Assembly (NCBI RefSeq): GCF_035989265.1
Contig: NZ_JAYKZX010000003.1
Span: 2,604,001-2,668,000, forward strand
DNA length: 64,000 nucleotides
Origin: Sphingobium sp. HWE2-09
Lineage (GTDB): Bacteria; Pseudomonadota; Alphaproteobacteria; Sphingomonadales; Sphingomonadaceae
Reading direction: 5' to 3'
In this document: positions 35,973 through 44,536 of the stretch, one piece after another
How positions within the stretch are numbered: the first letter of the stretch is position 1
How the letters are laid out: the number at the start of each line of letters is the position of its first letter
Notes under the pieces: generated by a model
The model's database searches: none
What the model was told of the DNA's origin: nothing
Seen by the model: the letters and a program-made list of their open reading frames with translations, nothing else
Program-made: the position numbers and the translations under genes

Positions 35973-36325
35973 GCCGTCACGCCCTGCAAGGCATTTTCGT
36001 AGGTCGTCGCCTTGAACCCGATGATCGTCTGCTTGCCGGTGTCCAGGATCGGGCGCTTGATCATCGAGGGATTGGTGATCATCAGCAGGATCGCCTTGTC
36101 CGCATCGATATGCGCCTTGTCCCCGGCGTCCAGCGCCTTGAAGGTCGTGCCGGACCGGTTGAGGACGGTTTCCCAACCATGTTCCATCACCCATTCCTCC
36201 AGCTTCGCCTTGTCGACGCCCGCGACCTTATAGTCATGGAAGCTGTAGCTGACACGTTCATTGTCCAGCCAGTTGCGGGCCTTCTTGATCGTGTCGCAAT
36301 TTTTGATGCCGTACATGGTAATCAT
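35969..36325 (-). CDS. ArsC/Spx-like reductase (YffB type)
   Basis: This 118-residue thioredoxin-fold protein has GIKNCDTIKKARNWLD with a single N-terminal Cys, followed by VMEHGWETVLNRSGTTF and PSMIKRPIL. This matches the YffB branch, not classical arsenate reductase. The biochemical role is uncertain, perhaps glutathione-linked. It is coupled to the GDPD gene. Confidence 0.9.
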   Translation of the reverse strand: MITMYGIKNCDTIKKARNWLDNERVSYSFHDYKVAGVDKAKLEEWVMEHGWETVLNRSGTTFKALDAGDKAHIDADKAILLMITNPSMIKRPILDTGKQTIIGFKATTYENALQGVTA

Positions 36326-36340
36326 GATGGTCTGTTCCTG

Positions 36341-36721
36341 TTACCCTTTGAAGGCGGTGACTTCGATTTCGATCTTCATGTCCGGCTTTACCAGGCCTGC
36401 AACGACGCAGCTGGCCGCCGGGCGGATGTCGCCGAATACCGGCCCGGCGATTTCGCCCATCACGTCCCAATAGGCCGCATCGGTGATATAATAGGTCACG
36501 CGCACCACGTCGGCGAAGGCAAAGCCCGCATCCTCCAGCGCCTTGCCGATGACCGTCAGCGCATTGCGGCCCTGCTCCACCACATCGTCCGGCATCGTCT
36601 TGGTAACGGGATCGGTGCCGGTCGTTCCGGCGACGAAGCACCAGTCGCCTTGGACGACGGCGCGCGAATAGCCGACCTGCGCCTCGAAAGGCGAGCCGGA
36701 GGAAATGAGCTGGCGGAGCAT
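36341..36721 (-). CDS. RidA/YjgF family protein
   Basis: This 126-residue protein starts at ATG 36721 after AGGA; a longer open frame is unsupported. Family marks: YSRAVVQGDWCFVAGTTGTD, QGRNALTVIGKALEDAGFAF, and VRVTYYITD. It has the region near MGEIAGPVFGDIRPAASCVV, but the conserved Arg of enamine deaminases is replaced or shifted, so deaminase activity is not assured. Confidence 0.9.
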   Translation of the reverse strand: MLRQLISSGSPFEAQVGYSRAVVQGDWCFVAGTTGTDPVTKTMPDDVVEQGRNALTVIGKALEDAGFAFADVVRVTYYITDAAYWDVMGEIAGPVFGDIRPAASCVVAGLVKPDMKIEIEVTAFKG

Positions 36722-36858
36722 GAGGGATTCCTGCTGCAGTGCGAAAGGATCGCCCGGCCTTTGCGCCTTCGGCTTCGGGCTGTCCAGCAAATTCCCGGAA
36801 CGGCTGGCGTGCCGGGCCGTTGGGGAAGGATCGGGCACGACGCCCCAGGAGATATGCG

Positions 36859-37161
36859 ATGGACCGCCCTACCCCCGACCGGGAACTGGAAGAGAATAAG
36901 GAACAGGCCGAAGCCGGCACCCAGGCGCAGGATGTCGCTGACGACGCCCGGACGCAATCGACCGACCTGGCCGAAGAGAGCGAGCATGGCGGCCGCACCA
37001 ACCCGGCCCAGATCATCCCCGACGATGTCGAGGATCTGGTCGACAAGATGAACGCCATGGATCGGTCCGGCCGGATCGATATGGACGCCTATGCCGGTGA
37101 GCCGCAGATGGACGATGAAGAAGACGAAATGGGTCCGACCGAAGACGTCGAGGACGAATAG
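36859..37161 (+). CDS. Acidic hypothetical protein
   Basis: This 100-residue protein has ATG 36859 behind AGGAG. It is very acidic (DDEEDEMGPTEDVEDE at the end) and mostly disordered, with a short ordered piece (QIIPDDVEDLVDKMNAMD). It is likely cytoplasmic. Such proteins are common in sphingomonads; the role is unknown. Confidence 0.65.
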   Translation: MDRPTPDRELEENKEQAEAGTQAQDVADDARTQSTDLAEESEHGGRTNPAQIIPDDVEDLVDKMNAMDRSGRIDMDAYAGEPQMDDEEDEMGPTEDVEDE

Positions 37162-37374
37162 ATACGGTCGATAAGCGCATTATGTCGATCGCCGTCCGCG
37201 CTTGCCATGTGCAAAGCAGCGGCGATCGACTTGCACCATTTTGGATGACGCCGCCGGGATGGTAGCGGCCGCCGACCTGGCCTGGATCGATCCCACGGCG
37301 CATTGCCGCCGGAGTGGCGGAAAGCTGGAGCGGCTTTAACACCCTGTTTGCCGATGTGCCGGTACAGCCGGTCC

Positions 37375-37992
37375 ATGGCGAAACAGCATGATCGACGGCG
37401 GCAACCGTCCCCCAAAGAGCGGATCGAACAGGCCTGGCTGGCGGAAGCACGCCGCGCGGGTGCGGGCCGGTTTCGCGCACCGCCGCGCAAACGTGGCGGG
37501 ATCAGCGGCTTGGCGCTGGTCTATATGCTGTGCCTGGGCCTGCTGCTGGGCTGGTACGGGCCGGATTGGCTGGCGCGGTTCGATCCGGCGTCCGTTGCCA
37601 TTCCCATTGCGAATGCGCCGATCCACAGCATCCCCACCGACAGCCTGTCCGCCGATTTCGGCTTTTGCCATAGCGGCGGCGGGACCAACTGCGTGGTCGA
37701 TGGCGATACCTTCTGGTTCCGCGGTGAGAAGATTCGCATTGCCGATATCGATACGCCTGAAACCCACGGCCCCGCCTGCGCCGCGGAGGGCGCTTTGGGC
37801 GCACGGGCGACGCAGCGGTTGCAGACGCTGATGAATGCGGGCCGCTTTTCGCTGGAAACCGGCGATCGGGACAGCGATCGCTACGGCCGCGCCCTCCGGG
37901 TGGTGACGCGCGGCGGCCAGTCGATCGGCGAACAGCTGGTCGCCGAAGGACTGGCCCGCCCATGGGATGGCCGCCGCCACCCCTGGTGCTGA
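37375..37992 (+). CDS. Thermonuclease family (SNase-like) protein
   Basis: This 205-residue protein starts at ATG 37375; the frame is open from 37303. A basic N-terminus and one membrane segment (LALVYMLCLGLLLGWYG) precede the SNase OB-fold: VVDGDTFWFRGEKIRIADIDTP and DRDSDRYGRALRVV, with Arg/Glu near the usual active-site positions. It is probably an anchored, periplasmic nuclease. Confidence 0.88.
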   Translation: MAKQHDRRRQPSPKERIEQAWLAEARRAGAGRFRAPPRKRGGISGLALVYMLCLGLLLGWYGPDWLARFDPASVAIPIANAPIHSIPTDSLSADFGFCHSGGGTNCVVDGDTFWFRGEKIRIADIDTPETHGPACAAEGALGARATQRLQTLMNAGRFSLETGDRDSDRYGRALRVVTRGGQSIGEQLVAEGLARPWDGRRHPWC

Positions 37993-37996
37993 TCGC

Positions 37997-38596
37997 TTAG
38001 CGGCAGCTCACGCCACCCCGATCGATTTCACGACCCAGTACGGCACCGGCGCCACCGCCGATCAGCGTGCCCAGAATGTTGGACTGCCCCTGCGCCAGCT
38101 GGTTGCCGAGCAGACCGCCCAGCGCCGCACCGACGATCAGGCCGGTCGTGCCGTCCGAACGGCGGCAATAATAGCGATTGTCATTGCCGCGATAGATGCG
38201 GGTGCGGCGATCGACCCGGACCGGCGCATAGCCGCTACGGTAATAGCGATGCGGCTGATAGGCGCGGCCATAGCGCAAATCGGGCCGGTTCCAGTCATAG
38301 CTATAGACCGGACGGCCGGGACGGCCGACGCCGGGGCGGCCATAATCGCGGCGATCGGCCCGGCGGTCCTGACGGATATCGCGGCGAATGGCGCGCCGAT
38401 CCTGCCGCACGTCCCGCCGGATTTCGCGGCGGTCCTGGCGTATCTCCCGGCGATCCTGCCGAATGTCTCGGCGGTCTTCGCGCCGTTCGCGATAGTCGCG
38501 GCCTGGCTGGGCAAAGGCAGGCGTGGCGGCGATGCCGGTCAGCGCCATTACGCCAAGCGACAGCGCGGCGATGGTGTGTTTCAACGAGAAATGCAT
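37997..38596 (-). CDS. Secreted Arg/Asp-repeat protein with glycine zipper
   Basis: This 199-residue protein starts at ATG 38596 after AAGGA. A signal peptide ends at PAFA|QP. Next comes an (R)DRR-IRQDRR repeat block of about 60 residues, then a Tyr/Arg-rich region, and a 2TM glycine zipper (GLIVGAALGGLLGNQLA, IGGGAGAVLG). RcnB-like or envelope stress roles are suggested by similar proteins, but not shown here. Confidence 0.8.
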   Translation of the reverse strand: MHFSLKHTIAALSLGVMALTGIAATPAFAQPGRDYRERREDRRDIRQDRREIRQDRREIRRDVRQDRRAIRRDIRQDRRADRRDYGRPGVGRPGRPVYSYDWNRPDLRYGRAYQPHRYYRSGYAPVRVDRRTRIYRGNDNRYYCRRSDGTTGLIVGAALGGLLGNQLAQGQSNILGTLIGGGAGAVLGREIDRGGVSCR

Positions 38597-38982
38597 CGGC
38601 AGAGTTCCTTCCCTCTTGGGATCATGGCGGTAGAACCCGCGACATTGGGGGACGTTGCATGAACGGAACAAAACCGCTTGTTCAGACGAAGGAAAGCGTG
38701 GCGCGCAACCAGCAATGGTCACGGGTATCAGACATGGTTCGGCTTAACTTCGCACATTTCCCGCTAATATCGACATTTCATATCCTGCAGGCGAAATATT
38801 ATTACAACACCACATCAGGGGAACGGCATAGGGTAAACCATAATGCAAGGATGCGCTGTAGGACAGCCGCCGCGGCTTGGGAGCGCTGTCTCATCAGATA
38901 GAAGGAGTGCGGCGAAACCAATAGGAAGGCTCGGACCCGAAGGCCAGCGCAGTTAAACTGCGTAATAGCAAACTGCATTGAT

Positions 38983-39088
38983 TAGAGCGATTTCTAACCA
39001 GATGGAATCATCTGATGACTCGGAAATCGCGTAAAACCAATAATCTAAAGCGGTTGATCCGATGCAATCGGATCGCGAACCGCTCCAG
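38983..39088 (-). repeat. Dispersed repeat, copy B
   Basis: Inverted copy of 6561-6663. Shared blocks include ATCATCTGATGACTCGGAAA, TCGCGTAAAACCAATAATCT and CGGTTGATCCGATG. Only a few bases differ over about 100. Copies in different contexts suggest a non-coding mobile or recombination element. Confidence 0.85.
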
Positions 39089-39103
39089 AACCTGTAGCCC
39101 ATT

Positions 39104-39170
39104 GTTCCCCGGCGAAGACCGGGGTCCAGTCCATAGCACAGAACTGGAACCCGGCCTTCGCCGGGGAACG
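39104..39170. repeat. Intergenic palindromic repeat (GTTCCCCGGC type)
   Basis: Arms GTTCCCCGGCGAAGACCGGG and CCCGGCCTTCGCCGGGGAAC are inverted with an ACTGGA/TCCAGT core. Related to 34208-34300 and 62781-62811. Confidence 0.85.
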
Positions 39171-39218
39171 TCCCGACGGTTCTGATGAGTCATTACCATC
39201 GCGCTTTAGTATAATCAT

Positions 39219-39262
39219 CTAGAGCGATAGGTCCGATTCAATCGGACGGCAAACCGCTCCAG
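39219..39262 (-). repeat. Short relative of the dispersed repeat
   Basis: AGAGCGATAGGTCCGATTCA and the following CGGACGGCAAACCGCTCC match the ends of copies A/B but lack the middle part. It lies 130 bp from copy B and directly before a small membrane protein gene. Confidence 0.65.
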
Positions 39263-39280
39263 GACAGTCGTGCGGGGCGA

Positions 39281-39475
39281 TCAGAATGCGTTGGCGATCG
39301 CCTGACGCTGTTCGTTGGTCAGGCCGTCGGCGGCGACGCCATTGCCGCCCTGCGCGCCGGACTGATCATTATCCGATCCCACGAACTGGATCGCGGTCAG
39401 GATCACCAGCACGGCCCACAGCAGCGCAAACCAGCGGCTGGTGAAGATGGTACGAAGGCGGACGCCGAAGAACAT
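39281..39475 (-). CDS. Small single-pass membrane protein, hypothetical
   Basis: This 64-residue protein has one hydrophobic helix (WFALLWAVLVILTAIQFV) and a short hydrophilic tail ending GLTNEQRQAIANAF. The start at 39475 has no strong upstream site. Its composition fits a real small gene but the function is unknown. Confidence 0.55.
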   Translation of the reverse strand: MFFGVRLRTIFTSRWFALLWAVLVILTAIQFVGSDNDQSGAQGGNGVAADGLTNEQRQAIANAF

Positions 39476-39510
39476 GGGCCGCAGGATAGGCGGGCGACGT
39501 TAAGGAACAG

Positions 39511-39747
39511 TCACCCCACCCCGATATTGTGGTTTTCCGGGGCCGCGAAGGTGATCGGACTGGTCAGGACCACCTGATCAAGCCGCGCGGCGTCCGTGCA
39601 GCGATGGCACCAGGCATGATCGAAAATCGTCTCGATCACCCAGTCCTGCGCCAGTATGTCCCACCTGCCCCGGGCGTCGCGCGTGATATGGTCGCTGCCG
39701 CAGACATTGCAGATATAGGCATGGCGGCGGGGAACTGGCTCGGTCAT
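39511..39747 (-). CDS. Small zinc-ribbon-like protein
   Basis: This 78-residue protein has two CxxC pairs, YICNVCGSDH and AWCHRCTD, about 35 residues apart, which probably bind one zinc. It reads WDILAQDWVIETIFDHAWC between them. It may bind protein or nucleic acid. It lies upstream of no clear operon partner. Confidence 0.65.
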   Translation of the reverse strand: MTEPVPRRHAYICNVCGSDHITRDARGRWDILAQDWVIETIFDHAWCHRCTDAARLDQVVLTSPITFAAPENHNIGVG

Positions 39748-39888
39748 GGGGCGAGCATAAGACCGGTTTCGCCATTTTGGCGGGAGACGGGTCCGTTATG
39801 GATGCAACCGACCCGTTCCGGTCGTTAAAGCTGTCGCAGATAGGCGAGGGGTGGCGCCGTTTCGTCGGCGCCACCCTTCAGCTTTCAA

Positions 39889-40941
39889 TCACTCCGCCGC
39901 GATGCCTGCCGCCTTGAACATGTCCGGGTCCGCATCGTCGGCATTTGCCGCATCGCCGCCCTTGATCTTCTGGCGGCGGTCGAACGCGTCCCACACGTCG
40001 TTCCACTGGCCGCGGGTCGCGCCCTTCGAATATTCGGTCGCGCGGGTTTCGAAGAAGTTGGCGTGCTCGACGCCGTTCAGCATCGGGGCGAGCCAGGGCA
40101 GCGGATGCTCGTCGATCATGTAGATGGGTTTCAGGCCCAGCTGGCCCAGCCGCCAGTCGGCGATATAGCGGACATATTTCTTGATGTCCTTGGGCGTCAT
40201 GCCGGGCACCGGACCCATTTCGAAGACGAGATCGACAAAGGCATCCTCGATCCGCACCGTCTTCTGGCACATGTCCATGATGTCGTCCTTGACCGCGGGG
40301 GTCAGGCAGTTGCGTTCCGCGCAGAAGGCGTGGAACAGCTTGATGATGCCTTCGCAATGGAGCGTTTCGTCGCGGATCGACCAGGTGACGATCTGCCCCA
40401 TGCCCTTCATCTTGTTGAAGCGCGGGAAGTTCATCAGCATCGCGAAGGAGGCGAACAGCTGCAGGCCTTCGGTAAAGCCGCCGAACATGGCGAGCGTGCG
40501 GGCGATATCCTCGTCCGTGTCGACGCCGAATTGCTGCAGATAGTCGTGTTTGTCCTTCATCTCCTTATACTGCATGAAGGCGCTATATTCGCTTTCGGGC
40601 ATGCCGATCGTGTCGAGCAGATGCGAGTAGGCGGCGATGTGGACGGTTTCCATGTTGCTGAACGCGGTCAGCATCATCTTGACCTCGGTCGGCTTGAACA
40701 CGCGGCCATATTTTTCGTGGTAGCAATCCTGCACTTCCACGTCGGCTTGGGTGAAGAAGCGGAAGATCTGCGTCAGCAGGTTGCGCTCGTGGTCGGACAG
40801 CTTCTGCGCCCAGTCGCGGCAATCCTCACCCAAGGGCACTTCCTCGGGCAGCCAGTGCAGCTGCTGCTGGCGCTTCCAATATTCATAGGCCCAGGGATAT
40901 TCGAAGGGCTTGTACACCTTGGAGGCTTGGAGAAGAGGCAT
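39889..40941 (-). CDS. nrdB: Ribonucleoside-diphosphate reductase subunit beta
   Basis: This 350-residue class I small subunit has ferritin-like helices with METVHIAAYSHLLD carrying Glu, His and the radical Tyr, and later TEGLQLFASFAML, MGQIVTWSIRDETLHCEG with Glu/His ligands. Its ATG follows GGAG. It makes the radical for NrdA. Unusually, a short plus-strand gene lies between nrdA and nrdB. Confidence 0.95.
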   Translation of the reverse strand: MPLLQASKVYKPFEYPWAYEYWKRQQQLHWLPEEVPLGEDCRDWAQKLSDHERNLLTQIFRFFTQADVEVQDCYHEKYGRVFKPTEVKMMLTAFSNMETVHIAAYSHLLDTIGMPESEYSAFMQYKEMKDKHDYLQQFGVDTDEDIARTLAMFGGFTEGLQLFASFAMLMNFPRFNKMKGMGQIVTWSIRDETLHCEGIIKLFHAFCAERNCLTPAVKDDIMDMCQKTVRIEDAFVDLVFEMGPVPGMTPKDIKKYVRYIADWRLGQLGLKPIYMIDEHPLPWLAPMLNGVEHANFFETRATEYSKGATRGQWNDVWDAFDRRQKIKGGDAANADDADPDMFKAAGIAAE

Positions 40942-41043
40942 GGGATGAAACTCCGGGCGAAATCGTTACGAGTGAAGGGCGGTTGCAACCCGGGCGAGGG
41001 CGGGACGTTGAGACGTCGCTACCCCCCGCACAGGAGAAATATC

Positions 41044-41307
41044 ATGGTCGACCTTAGCAGCATTCAGGAACATGCCGAAGTGATCGGCGCCGATGGCGTG
41101 CATGTCGGCACCGTCGATCATGTCGATGGCGACCGTATCAAGCTGACCAAGAAGGACAGCAGCGCTGAGGTCGATGGCGCGACCGGCGCGCATGAAGGAC
41201 ATCATCATTATATCAGCCAAGGCCTGATCGCGGCGGTCGAGGATGACGGCACGGTGCGGCTTTCCGCCAATGCCGACGTCGCAGTGACGTTCGAAGAAGA
41301 AGAATGA
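41044..41307 (+). CDS. DUF2171 domain protein
   Basis: This 87-residue protein (EHAEVIGADGVHVGTVDHVD, RIKLTKKDSS, HEGHHHYISQGLI) is a PRC-barrel-like DUF2171 member. The function is unknown. It is on the plus strand between nrdA and nrdB, which are on the minus strand, and starts behind AGGAG. Confidence 0.88.
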   Translation: MVDLSSIQEHAEVIGADGVHVGTVDHVDGDRIKLTKKDSSAEVDGATGAHEGHHHYISQGLIAAVEDDGTVRLSANADVAVTFEEEE

Positions 41308-41353
41308 GCGCGCGGGCGCGGCGGCGGATGCCGTCGCGCCCGGCTTCCATGCC

Positions 41354-43309
41354 TTATTGGCAGGCAAGACACTCGTCATAGTCGGTGGTCTCGCCGATTT
41401 CGAACTTGGGCGCGTCGATCGTGTTGTCGGCCTCCACCCCGCCGGCGAAGCCCGCGCGCTGCACGCTCTTCGAGCGTAGATAGTAGAGCGACTTGATGCC
41501 CAGTTCCCATGCGCGGAAGTGGAGCATGAGCAGATCCCATTTTTCGACATCCGCCGGGATGAACAGGTTCAGCGACTGCGCCTGATCGATATAGGGCGTG
41601 CGGTCGGCGGCCAGTTCGAGCAGCCAGCGCTGGTCGATTTCGAAGCTGGTCTTGAACGTGTCCTTTTCTTCCTGGCTCAGGAAGTCGAGATGCTGGACCG
41701 AGCCGCCCTTTTCCAGGATCGAATTCCACACCGCGCTGCTGTCCTTCGCCTTGGCGACCAGCAGCTTTTCCAGATACGGATTCTTGATCGAGAAGCTGCC
41801 CGATAGCGTCTTGTGCGTGTAGATGTTCGCTGGGATCGGCTCGATACAGGCCGACGTGCCGCCGCAGATGATGGAGATCGACGCGGTGGGCGCGATCGCC
41901 ATCTTGCAGGAAAAGCGCTCCATCACGCCCTGGTCGGCGGCGTCGGGGCACGGGCCGCGCTCCTGCGCCAGCATCATCGACGCTTCGTTCACCTGGGCGT
42001 TGATATGCTTGAAGATGCGCAGGTTCCACGACTTGGCCATCGCGCCTTCGAACGGGATATTGCGCGCCTGCAGGAAGCTGTGGAAGCCCATAACGCCAAG
42101 GCCCACCGAGCGTTCGCGCATCGCGCTGTACTTGGCGCGCGCCATTTCGGGCGGAGCGCGGTCGATATAGTCCTGCAGGACGTTGTCGAGGAAGCGCATG
42201 ATATCCTCGGCGAAGGTCGGATGATCCTTCCACTCGTCCCAGGTTTCCAGGTTCATCGACGACAGGCAGCACACCGCGGTGCGATCATTGCCCAGATGGT
42301 CGCGACCCGTAGGCAGCGTGATTTCCGAGCAGAGATTGGAGGTCGATACCTTCAGCCCCAGTTCGCGATGATGTTTGGGCATCATGCGGTTCACCGTGTC
42401 GTTGAACACGATATAGGGCTCGCCGGTCGCCAGCCGCACTTCGACCAGCTTCTGGAACAGGGCGCGGGCATTGACCGTGCCACGGATCGACTGGTCCTTC
42501 GGGCTGCGCAGATGGAATTCCGCGCCGTCGCGCACCGCTTCCATAAACTCGTCGGTCAGCAGCACGCCATGATGCAGGTTCAGCGCCTTGCGGTTGAAGT
42601 CGCCGGACGTCTTGCGGATTTCCAGAAACTCCTCGATCTCCGGGTGGGAGACGTCGAGATAGCAGGCGGCGGAGCCGCGGCGCAGGCTGCCCTGGCTGAT
42701 CGCCAGGGTCAGCGAGTCCATCACGCGGACGAAGGGAATGATGCCGCTGGTCTTGCCATTGAGGCCCACCGGTTCGCCGATGCCGCGCACATTGCCCCAA
42801 TAGGTGCCGATGCCGCCGCCGCGCGAGGCGAGCCAGACATTCTCGTTCCAGGTGTTGACGATGCCTTCCAGGCTGTCGTCCACGCTGTTGAGATAGCAGC
42901 TGATCGGCAGACCGCGACCGGTGCCGCCGTTCGACAAGACCGGCGTCGCAGGCATGAACCACAGCTGCGAGATATAGTCATAGACGCGCTGGGCATGATC
43001 CTGATCGTCGGCATAGGCCGACGCCACCCGAGCGAAGAGATCCTGATAGGATTCGCCGGGCAGCAGATAGCGGTCGTTCAGCGTGTCCTTGCCGAACTCC
43101 GTCAGCAACGCGTCGCGCGACGCGTCAGTTTTCACATCGAACCGGCGCACCTGCACGGTGGAAGAGGTCAGCGCCTCTGGCTCCGCTTTCGGCGTCGCCG
43201 TCGCTTCCGCCATGGCCAGCAGGGTCTGCTCCACCTTCGCGTCGTCCATCAGATCGTCCATCACAGTCGCCACGTCGCCAGCACCTTGTCCACTATCTCG
43301 AAAATCCAT
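41354..43309 (-). CDS. nrdA: Ribonucleoside-diphosphate reductase subunit alpha
   Basis: This protein has 651 residues from ATG 43309; the frame extends 39 bp further. Active-site cysteines lie in NLCSEITLP and the C-terminal ECLACQ, with the 10-stranded barrel motif GLGVMGFHSFLQ and PTASISIICGGTSACIEP. No ATP-cone is visible: the N-terminus is short and low-complexity. Thus dATP inhibition at that site is probably missing. Two candidate NrdR boxes lie upstream. Confidence 0.95.
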   Translation of the reverse strand: MDFRDSGQGAGDVATVMDDLMDDAKVEQTLLAMAEATATPKAEPEALTSSTVQVRRFDVKTDASRDALLTEFGKDTLNDRYLLPGESYQDLFARVASAYADDQDHAQRVYDYISQLWFMPATPVLSNGGTGRGLPISCYLNSVDDSLEGIVNTWNENVWLASRGGGIGTYWGNVRGIGEPVGLNGKTSGIIPFVRVMDSLTLAISQGSLRRGSAACYLDVSHPEIEEFLEIRKTSGDFNRKALNLHHGVLLTDEFMEAVRDGAEFHLRSPKDQSIRGTVNARALFQKLVEVRLATGEPYIVFNDTVNRMMPKHHRELGLKVSTSNLCSEITLPTGRDHLGNDRTAVCCLSSMNLETWDEWKDHPTFAEDIMRFLDNVLQDYIDRAPPEMARAKYSAMRERSVGLGVMGFHSFLQARNIPFEGAMAKSWNLRIFKHINAQVNEASMMLAQERGPCPDAADQGVMERFSCKMAIAPTASISIICGGTSACIEPIPANIYTHKTLSGSFSIKNPYLEKLLVAKAKDSSAVWNSILEKGGSVQHLDFLSQEEKDTFKTSFEIDQRWLLELAADRTPYIDQAQSLNLFIPADVEKWDLLMLHFRAWELGIKSLYYLRSKSVQRAGFAGGVEADNTIDAPKFEIGETTDYDECLACQ

Positions 43310-43801
43310 GTCCGTCCCCGATGTTCCTGTTCCGTTCAATTCGGTCAAGCGGGTCGCGACAGAATGCGCATCCTAGCATGAACCGTACCGCGCCGGGGAC
43401 GGAAAAGGGCCAAACCGATCGGTCGCAGGGACGAAAAGCCCCGATCGCCGGACAATCGACCGGCAACGCAATCACAATCTGTTGGGTAACCCCCGTTAAC
43501 CCGATACCATAGATAGTGCCATAGCCGGTTGTGGGCGCAAGAGGGTAAATGACAGTATCGCGACTCGGTTCATCGATGATTGCCTTCATTTCATCGCACG
43601 CCGTAAGAACGACGCATGGACTTGCCGCGCCCCCAAAAAAGGCAAGGGGGATATGGACGCGCAAAAATAAATTTCGCTTGCCACGCAAATTCAGACGAAG
43701 GTCTAATAGGACAGCGCGATCGTTAGACGGCCCGCCACGACGGTGAGCCGGTCATGGCGATTTTGACCGCACAAGCCAGCGATGGCTGGGGAGGATGTTC
43801 G
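43310..43801. other. Intergenic region upstream of nrdA
   Basis: About 490 bp between the divergent nrdA and glutathione S-transferase genes. Besides the NrdR boxes it holds the nrdA promoter and a site GGGGAGGATG before the GST gene. No gene is seen in it. Confidence 0.5.
43472..43519 (-). promoter_or_regulatory. Tandem candidate NrdR boxes upstream of nrdA
   Basis: TCACAATCTGTTGGGT (43472-43487) and ATACCATAGATAGTGC (43504-43519) each match about 12 of 16 positions of the NrdR box (ACACWATATATWGTGT). The 16-bp spacing, 32 bp centre to centre, puts them on one face of DNA, as is known for NrdR. They are about 165-210 bp upstream of the nrdA start. Confidence 0.55.
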
Positions 43802-44446
43802 ATGATTCTCTACTATCACCCCTTGTCGTCCTATTGCTGGAAGGTGCTGATCGCCTTCTACGAAAATGGCGCGCCGTTTGCCCCACGAATGCTGGAGGAC
43901 GAAGGCGTCGCGGCGGAGTGGCAGGCGCTCTGGCCGATCGGCAAATTCCCGCTGCTGCACGATCCGGCGCGCGACGCGACCATCGGCGAAGCCAGTATCA
44001 TCATCGAATATCTCGCCCAGCATGAAGCCGGCACATTCCGCCCCATCCCGGCCGATCCCGATGCGGCGCTGGAAACGCGGCTGATGGATCGGCTGTTCGA
44101 CAATTATGTGATGACACCGATGCAGCAGCTGGTGGCCGACCGGATGCGGCCGCAGGGCCAGAACGACGCCATCGGCGCAGCGCAGGCGCGCGACCTGCTG
44201 GGCAAGGGCTACGCCCTGATCGAATCGCGCATGGCGGGACGGCGCTGGGCCGTGGGGGAGGCGTTCACCCTGGCCGACTGCGCCGCCGCCCCGGCACTGT
44301 TCTATGCCGACAAGATCATGCCCCTGGGCGCGGCGCATCCGACATTGACGGCCTATCTCGCCCGGCTGGAAGCGCGACCCAGCTTTGCCCGCGTGCTGGC
44401 GGAGAAGCAGCCTTGGTGGCATCTCTTCCCCTTTGCGAACGGCTGA
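43802..44446 (+). CDS. Glutathione S-transferase family protein
   Basis: This 214-residue protein starts at ATG 43802 behind GGGAGGATG. The N-terminal thioredoxin-like domain has LYYHPLSSYCWKVLIAFYENG, KFPLLHD and EASIIIEYL (glutathione site), and the C-terminal helical domain has FTLADCAAAPALFYAD. The Ser/Cys at residues 8-12 could be catalytic. The substrate is unknown. Confidence 0.92.
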   Translation: MILYYHPLSSYCWKVLIAFYENGAPFAPRMLEDEGVAAEWQALWPIGKFPLLHDPARDATIGEASIIIEYLAQHEAGTFRPIPADPDAALETRLMDRLFDNYVMTPMQQLVADRMRPQGQNDAIGAAQARDLLGKGYALIESRMAGRRWAVGEAFTLADCAAAPALFYADKIMPLGAAHPTLTAYLARLEARPSFARVLAEKQPWWHLFPFANG

Positions 44447-44536
44447 TACTGGACTTGGCGCCATTTACGCACTAGCCGCTGCCCCTTGCAGGGACCGGCC
44501 GTGCAGAGGCTGGCCGCACATAAGGACCAGGGTAAG

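Larger units (their letters stand above)
38597..39280. other. Repeat-rich intergenic region
   Basis: About 680 bp without a gene. It holds dispersed repeat copy B (38983-39088), a GTTCCCCGGC palindrome (39104-39170) and a shorter relative of the dispersed repeat (39219-39262). A frame at 38659-38901 is not supported by start site or composition. Confidence 0.6.

Noticed and set aside
35969..36325. Arsenate resistance gene
   Set aside because: The protein is of the YffB type with one N-terminal cysteine, and no arsR, arsB or acr3 gene is near.
34208..39170. CRISPR array in palindrome-rich gaps
   Set aside because: The repeats are inverted single units, not regularly spaced direct repeats, and no cas genes are present.
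41813..43381. Plus-strand frame of 522 codons
   Set aside because: Antisense to nrdA; no domain, Arg/His-rich shadow.
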